Shown: piece after piece, positions 59,159 to 64,000 of the stretch | How positions within the stretch are numbered: the stretch's first letter is position 1 | How the letters are laid out: each line of letters opens with the position of its first letter | From: Owenia fusiformis | Taxonomy: Eukaryota > Annelida > Polychaeta > Sabellida > Oweniidae | Direction: 5' to 3' | Length of the DNA: 64,000 bases | NCBI GenBank assembly: GCA_903813345.2 | Contig: CAIIXF020000005.1 | Location: 18,481,375-18,545,374 of the forward strand | Position numbers and translations under genes: made by a program | Notes under the pieces: model-generated | What the model was told of the DNA's origin: nothing | Database searches by the model: none | The model's input: only the letters and a program-made list of their open reading frames with translations

Positions 59159-62100
59159 CTGGAAATGGTATGATATCCATTTTGTAAGTTGCCAAATGCA
59201 ACATGGAAATGATTATGCTGATATAACAGCCCATTTTACTGTTTTATTGCGTCAGTAGAACCCCAAAAATAAAAAATCAGGAGACCATTGTGCAATAATA
59301 TATGGAAAAGTATATTCATATTGTACATGAATGACATTTGTCTGTTTAGATTATTTCGTATTTTGTGCAATAAGCATGTGCCCTCTAATTTAAAGAATTT
59401 CAACCATGTAATCTTTTTGAAAATACTATGGCAGTGAAGCATCAAAATATAAGAGGCCACATACTTTATTAGCAAAACTAGAAGCAATCCAAGATAAACA
59501 AATGTCATTTATGTACAATGGGAATATATTTTTCCATATATTATTGCATAATGATCTTTTGATTTCTTATTTTTTAGGTTTTACTGTTGCAATAAAACAG
59601 TGAAATGGGCTGTAGTTGGTTACTTTTTATAGTGTTTTCTTCAGTGATTGATCATGTTTGCTCTAATTTTTCATGTGGTCAGTGTTGGTACAAAAACCTT
59701 TGTGAATACAAGCTAAATTTCTTAAGTGCCTCTGCTGCCTAATGCCTTATATGTCAGATGAAATGTTATTTTCAAACTACATACCAATGAAGCCAGCATC
59801 TGCGCCCATGTCATCATTCAGGATGTGTATGTTCAGTCCCGCTCCTGGCTTGGAGATTTCAATATTGATATCAGGTTTCATTGATTCATTGTTAGGAAAG
59901 CGATAGATAACCATTTTTCTATCGCCAATGTTGACAAATGTATTTCCAATCTAAAATGTTGAAATAGGATATAGAGTTCTTAGTATTCATCCATTCCCAC
60001 ATTTCTTCCTTTCTCCAAGTTTAACCTCGTATGCACAGACACATACACAGAGTAGTGTGCATGTTTCTTTTTTTGATCATTGAATATGTTAAGCTGAATC
60101 TGCAGGTCTCTCAAAAATCATACGTATATCTACAGGCTAATGATCCTGTGCAATATACCTAATACTTGCATAATGCAATATAGAAACAGAGAAAATAATT
60201 TTGAGATTAGTTACCTCAAAACTTTCATCTTTGGCCCATTTCAGTTTAGTACTACTTATGTCCCCTGTATTGTTGTGAACCTCGATGTTATTTTTATTGG
60301 TGATGATATTAATCTCAGGAGATAAGTAGGCAACATCTTGGATCCATTTCATCTGACCAGGTTCCTTACGATGTTCATTTTTATCAGCATCGAAATCAAC
60401 ATTTAGTATGACATCTACATGTATATACAAAGTAATACAGTTTTTGTGCTTGTTAGTTGCTTTTTACAACATTTTGACTTTGCTATTGATTTGAAACTTT
60501 TCACAAGGAAATTAAACAAAAAAAGTTCCAGATTGCTGACGGGATGATTTTGAATCATCATTTTGACTATTTCACTTTACATAAAGAACTAAAGTTCTTT
60601 GATTTATACGAATTCATTTAGATTACTGTCGTTATCCTGTAAAATTGGGTTTATGGGAGTTAAATTGTGTTATGTACCTAAGTCTGGTCTGTGGTAGAGG
60701 GACAGAATATCATTCAAGCCCTCTTTAGTGTCAATGCACAGTTTGATTTCACCAAACATCAATGTCAGGTGCGGGTCTCCAAATAAGGAGACATACTCCA
60801 ATTCTAAAAGAATATGATTACATATGATTGATAGTATAAATGGATAAGAAGACATACATGATGCGAAATATTTTGCAAATATTATGCACCATTCAAAGGT
60901 TTGTGTGAGACCCCCCCCCCCTCCCCCTCACAGGGAGGATCAGGAATTTGAAGCAGTATTGTCCCAGGGATTTCATTCTGGGAGTATGAATTTTTGAAAT
61001 TTGACCACCTATTGTTGTTCCCAGGTAGAGGGGAAATTGACTCACTAGGTTTCTCTCAGGGTAGGGAATTTGACAGCTCCTTTATTATTTTGTTTGGGGA
61101 GACAATGCAAATCTTTGTTGGTGTATCAGTGAATGGAATTGCAATTGTTGGTTTTACCAGAGGTTTTCTGATGACCCAGTAGACAATTAATTCTTTTTGA
61201 AAAATATCTTACCTCTAAAGCCAGGAAATGTTGTAAATATTGTGAATTTATTATATGCATCATACGCCTGATTGAAGAAGATAGATAGGTCCTCAATTGT
61301 GTCTTCATACATAAGTTCAAACTGAATATCCATTCTGCAAATACAACAACATCAATTTGAAGAATTGTTGGCTTAATATTTTTTTGCTGCAGAGCTGTTC
61401 ATTATGCGCAAGTTTCATTTTATACATAGTGCAGTGCCATATAAGACCTGGTGCTGGATAAGTGACCAGTCAGAAATTGTTTCAAAGTCTACTGTCAAAT
61501 TGGGGGTATTGAGTTGAGTGATTTCGCTGACCTTGGTAATACTTTTACGATAATATTTTGGCCAGATTTATCGATCCTCAGCTAAAGATTTTCGTACCTT
61601 TTATTTACTTAAGGTTTGTGTTTGTCCTATATCTGACTAGGAGAAATAATTTTTATATGATGTAATTAGTAATTTAAATACCCATAACAACTAATTGCCT
61701 CTGAAGTAATATTGACCTTGAATTTGACTACATTTGATCTTGACCTTGAATGACCTTCATTGTACTTACCCTCTTCGAGTTCTGATCACTTCAAGGTTCT
61801 GGTATCCATTTATTTGACCCGGATAATTCACTTGTAACCAGTTAAGCCAGTCCGCCATCTGAAGTATTTATTATTGAGCAGTAGGCATGTGTACTGTACT
61901 GTACTGTACTGTATTGTTCTGAACTGTACTGTACTGTACTGCTCTGATACAATACTATACAATACTAATATAAATGTGAAAATATAAATTTTTATCATTG
62001 ATATTTATAATGATGAAAATAACATAAAAATTAATGCAGAAACTCCTTCAACTGAAAAGTTTAAGCAATGTTTGATGTGAGAACTAATGATTTTTTACCT

Positions 62101-62484
62101 CTGCCTCGATATCTTCTATTGTGACTGGTTTCGATCTGCTGATTCGTAATATGGTTTGAAAGTTTTTTGCCACTAAAAATGTGATGATGTTATATTAAAA
62201 GAATAGTTTATACATTTTAATATTATATATTTAATATTATAGACGCTGTAAACAGTTTGAATATAGACTACTATATTATACTATACACTTTATATACATT
62301 TATATTTAAAAAATCATGTCAAATATAAATATTTCTTGGTATTATGAGCCTTTAGTAGTCATTGAGTTCGATGATTATTATAACACCATACCCACATCAT
62401 GTCAATATCTAACAACTTACAATAAAGTGCAGACGTCAGTCCAACACATAGTTGTAAAACGAGGATCACTATGACAACCCTCAT
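58938..62484 (-). CDS. secreted protein made of an ITIH C-terminal domain, 353 aa
   Basis: Eight exons join in phase from ATG (62484) to TAG (58938). Residues 1-19 are a signal peptide (RVVIVILVLQLCVGLTSA). Residues 20-117 have no domain I recognise, though they hold a WLNWL motif. Residues 118-342 match the C-terminal domain of inter-alpha-trypsin inhibitor heavy chains: VSLFGDPHLTLMF at 121-133 with the Asp126-Pro127 bond, KLCIDT, GAGLNIHILND, GFIGTL-like ADAGFI, and QCWKIPNGGIDVF with the conserved Cys-Trp at 316-317. In vertebrate heavy chains the Asp-Pro bond is cut and Asp is esterified to glycosaminoglycan. The VIT and VWA domains normally before this region (about 600 residues) are absent. 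It is convergent with the ADAMTS gene. Confidence 0.85.
59785..59950 (-). CDS. ITIH-C gene exon 7
   Basis: Encodes IGNTFVNIGDRKMVIYRF and KPGAGLNIHILNDDMGADAG. The pattern is that of the late beta-strands of the ITIH C-domain. Confidence 0.9.
60215..60414 (-). CDS. ITIH-C gene exon 6
   Basis: Encodes VILNVDFDADKNEHRKEP to LKWAKDESFE. Acceptor ATACATGTAG, donor GTAACT. Phases 1 and 0. Confidence 0.87.
60678..60803 (-). CDS. ITIH-C gene exon 5: G-D-P-H motif
   Basis: Encodes LEYVSLFGDPHLTLMF, then KLCIDTKEGLNDILSLYHRP. This is the start of the ITIH C-terminal domain. Confidence 0.9.
60909..60930. repeat. poly-C tract in an intron
   Basis: A run of 13 C followed by TCCCCCTC, in the intron between exons 4 and 5 of the ITIH-C gene. 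Confidence 0.9.
61213..61334 (-). CDS. ITIH-C gene exon 4
   Basis: Encodes MDIQFELMYEDTIEDLSIFF and FTIFTTFPGFR. Acceptor TTGTATTTGCAG, donor GTAAGA. Confidence 0.82.
61770..61858 (-). CDS. ITIH-C gene exon 3
   Basis: Encodes MADWLNWLQVNYPGQINGY, then NLEVIRTRR. Phase 2 donor GTAAGT. Confidence 0.82.
61895..61965. repeat. GTACT pentanucleotide microsatellite
   Basis: About ten GTACT/GCTCT/GTATT units followed by a few ATACT units, in intron 2 of the ITIH-C gene. Confidence 0.9.
62099..62172 (-). CDS. ITIH-C gene exon 2
   Basis: Encodes AKNFQTILRISRSKP and TIEDIEAE. Acceptor ACATTTTTAG, donor GTAAAA. Confidence 0.8.
62421..62484 (-). CDS. ITIH-C gene exon 1: start and signal peptide
   Basis: ATG AGG, then a run of Val/Ile/Leu and a GLTSA cleavage-type end. 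Donor GTAAGT. This ATG is the first in frame and gives a textbook signal peptide. Confidence 0.85.
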
Positions 62485-64000
62485 CCTGGCACCTTAACAA
62501 TGAAAAAAGAAAAGTGTTGATCATTCATTGTGTTGATTTATTGAAAGAAATGATTTATTTGTGTGCTTTTTGGGTCTTGATACATCTGACTTCTGAAGTC
62601 TCTTGCTTGTGTTCCCGTCCATCCATAGCACTTTTCTGACATTATATAGCTGTTGAGTTAAGTTATCATTGAAATGATGCATAGCAGTGTTCACTTCATG
62701 AAGCTTTGTCATGTAAGACACTACAGCAAAACTTTAAGAGATATTTGACAAAAAACTTAAAACAACAACTGTACAGTAACATTCCGTTCTGTCTATTGTT
62801 TTTCCTATTATAAACTTGAATTAATAAAAAATCAAATATTAAATTTATCGAAGTATATTTACCCCACTCTGCAGCGCTGGTGTTGAATGGAATGCTGACT
62901 TCAATTCCAGGGAACTAATGCAATGTGTGACCATTTTCCTAATCAAATATTCTTTTCAGTTTTATTTATTGAAATGCTAGCATCTGTTATAAGGGGTCTT
63001 CTCTGAACTGCGAGATGATTGTGAAAAAGAATGAACATCAATGTTGAAATTTACGATTTTACTTGGAATAAGATATGAATTTTTTTAGAAATTAGACATA
63101 TTGAGTATTGAGGAATGATATGAACTGAGAATATTCTTACATTGAAACAGTTTTTGTAAAAGTTGCTGGCTGTCTATGATTTTGTCTTTTATACTCTACA
63201 ATATTTTCCTTGAACTATAACCAGTTAAAAAACATGAAAATATAAGATCACAATACTTTTATTAATAATTTTATAAATAGTACATGTAAACTTTGTAATT
63301 GCTCCCTGTTTTGAATAAATCGCATATGTCGCATTTAGTATCAATATGTAGCATTATATTTGTTTTCTAAAGAAAGAGAAGCTCAAAGACGACGTGAAAA
63401 ACAGTTTCAAATGACTGCGTAAACGTGCAAGGAGTCAGATTTTTATAATTGAAAATGTTATTTTAAAATTGCCTCAATGTAACATATTTGCATTTTTAAT
63501 TGAATATATTTCAATGGTTTTATATTGATGTAGGTGGTAACAAATGGAAATTGTTATTTGCTAAGTAAGGAAAACTGTTAAAAGATCATTTGATCTAGTT
63601 TTTTGGTGTGATGATTTTGTGAGAAAAGTATTAATCCATCTGTTCCAAAAATCACTGTTTACAACTCAAGGTAGATTGATTTTTCTAACAAATTCAAAAT
63701 ATTCTTGTCTGTAAGCTTAAATATTTAGAGTTCAAATAAAAAATGTGTTATATTTTGTATTATACAGTGTAGACTGCAGAATTTGTACATGTACAATCAA
63801 ATCAACTTTGTACAATTGTCAAGTTTAAATAAAGGATAGGGTCAGATCGAGGCAGCATTGATTATTTGAATGTTTTCCGAGTACACATTCTGCAAAATAA
63901 GATTTTGATTAATTCAGATCAAATTGAAACAATTCTGAGATTTTGCAATAACATGAATACAGTCATTCTCTGCAGTGCGAGATTGTTTGCTACAGACAGT
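62485..64000. other. upstream region of the ITIH-C gene
   Basis: A T-rich tract and AG (TTTTTTCATTGTTAAG) just before the ATG could be an acceptor for a non-coding first exon. A candidate such exon ends near 62864 on the minus strand (GCAGAGTGGG/GTAAAT). Beyond that the sequence is AT-rich with no supported exon to the end of the window. Confidence 0.4.

Overview
This is an AT-rich window of nuclear DNA from an invertebrate animal. The two clear genes are split into many short exons with standard GT/AG introns. Their products are extracellular-matrix proteins known from animals, and the flanks are full of MITEs, a non-LTR retrotransposon and mariner-like elements. Several repeats, such as hairpins with GC-rich centres and elements with GCCCGTAGCCAGG ends, resemble those of marine invertebrate genomes. 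I cannot name the phylum from the sequence alone.

Layout. 1-11.2 kb holds no gene I can support, only repeats: the 5996-6202 MITE, a fold-back composite element at 8801-9290, a 41-bp tandem array at 9334-9494 and an AACGTT palindrome array at 10494-10665. A small minus-strand gene of unknown function, modelled at 88 aa, lies at 11237-12888 behind two CRE (TGACGTCA) sites. 13-41.8 kb is again repeat-rich: a 275-bp MITE, a second palindrome array, a broken CR1/Jockey-like LINE at 15845-17668 interrupted by a composite element, a mariner-like element with ~245-bp inverted arms at 18214-19239, another AACGTT array and a further composite element near 28.5 kb.

The main gene is a plus-strand ADAMTS9/20-like secreted metalloprotease at 41806-55161. 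I resolved 24 exons whose phases all agree, giving 1304 residues from the end of the prodomain to the stop. It has a furin site, a metalloprotease domain with an intact zinc site, a disintegrin-like domain, TSR1, a Cys-rich domain, a spacer and nine more complete TSRs. It ends in the stub of an eleventh TSR followed by an Arg/Tyr/Asn/Pro-rich tail instead of a GON domain. The signal peptide and most of the prodomain are not found and must lie upstream.

Downstream and convergent, on the minus strand (62484-58938), is an 8-exon gene for a 353-aa secreted protein. It consists of a signal peptide, about 100 unassigned residues and the C-terminal domain of inter-alpha-trypsin inhibitor heavy chains (ITIH), including the G-D-P-H motif at which heavy-chain precursors are cleaved. 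It has no VIT or VWA domain. Both proteins are secreted and their vertebrate relatives act on or in hyaluronan/proteoglycan matrix, so the adjacency is suggestive, but no functional link can be shown from sequence. I found no new defence, mobile or metabolic system; the most unusual items are the free-standing ITIH C-domain gene, a minisatellite seeded by an exon-intron junction inside the ADAMTS gene, and the three hairpin-plus-TIR composite elements.
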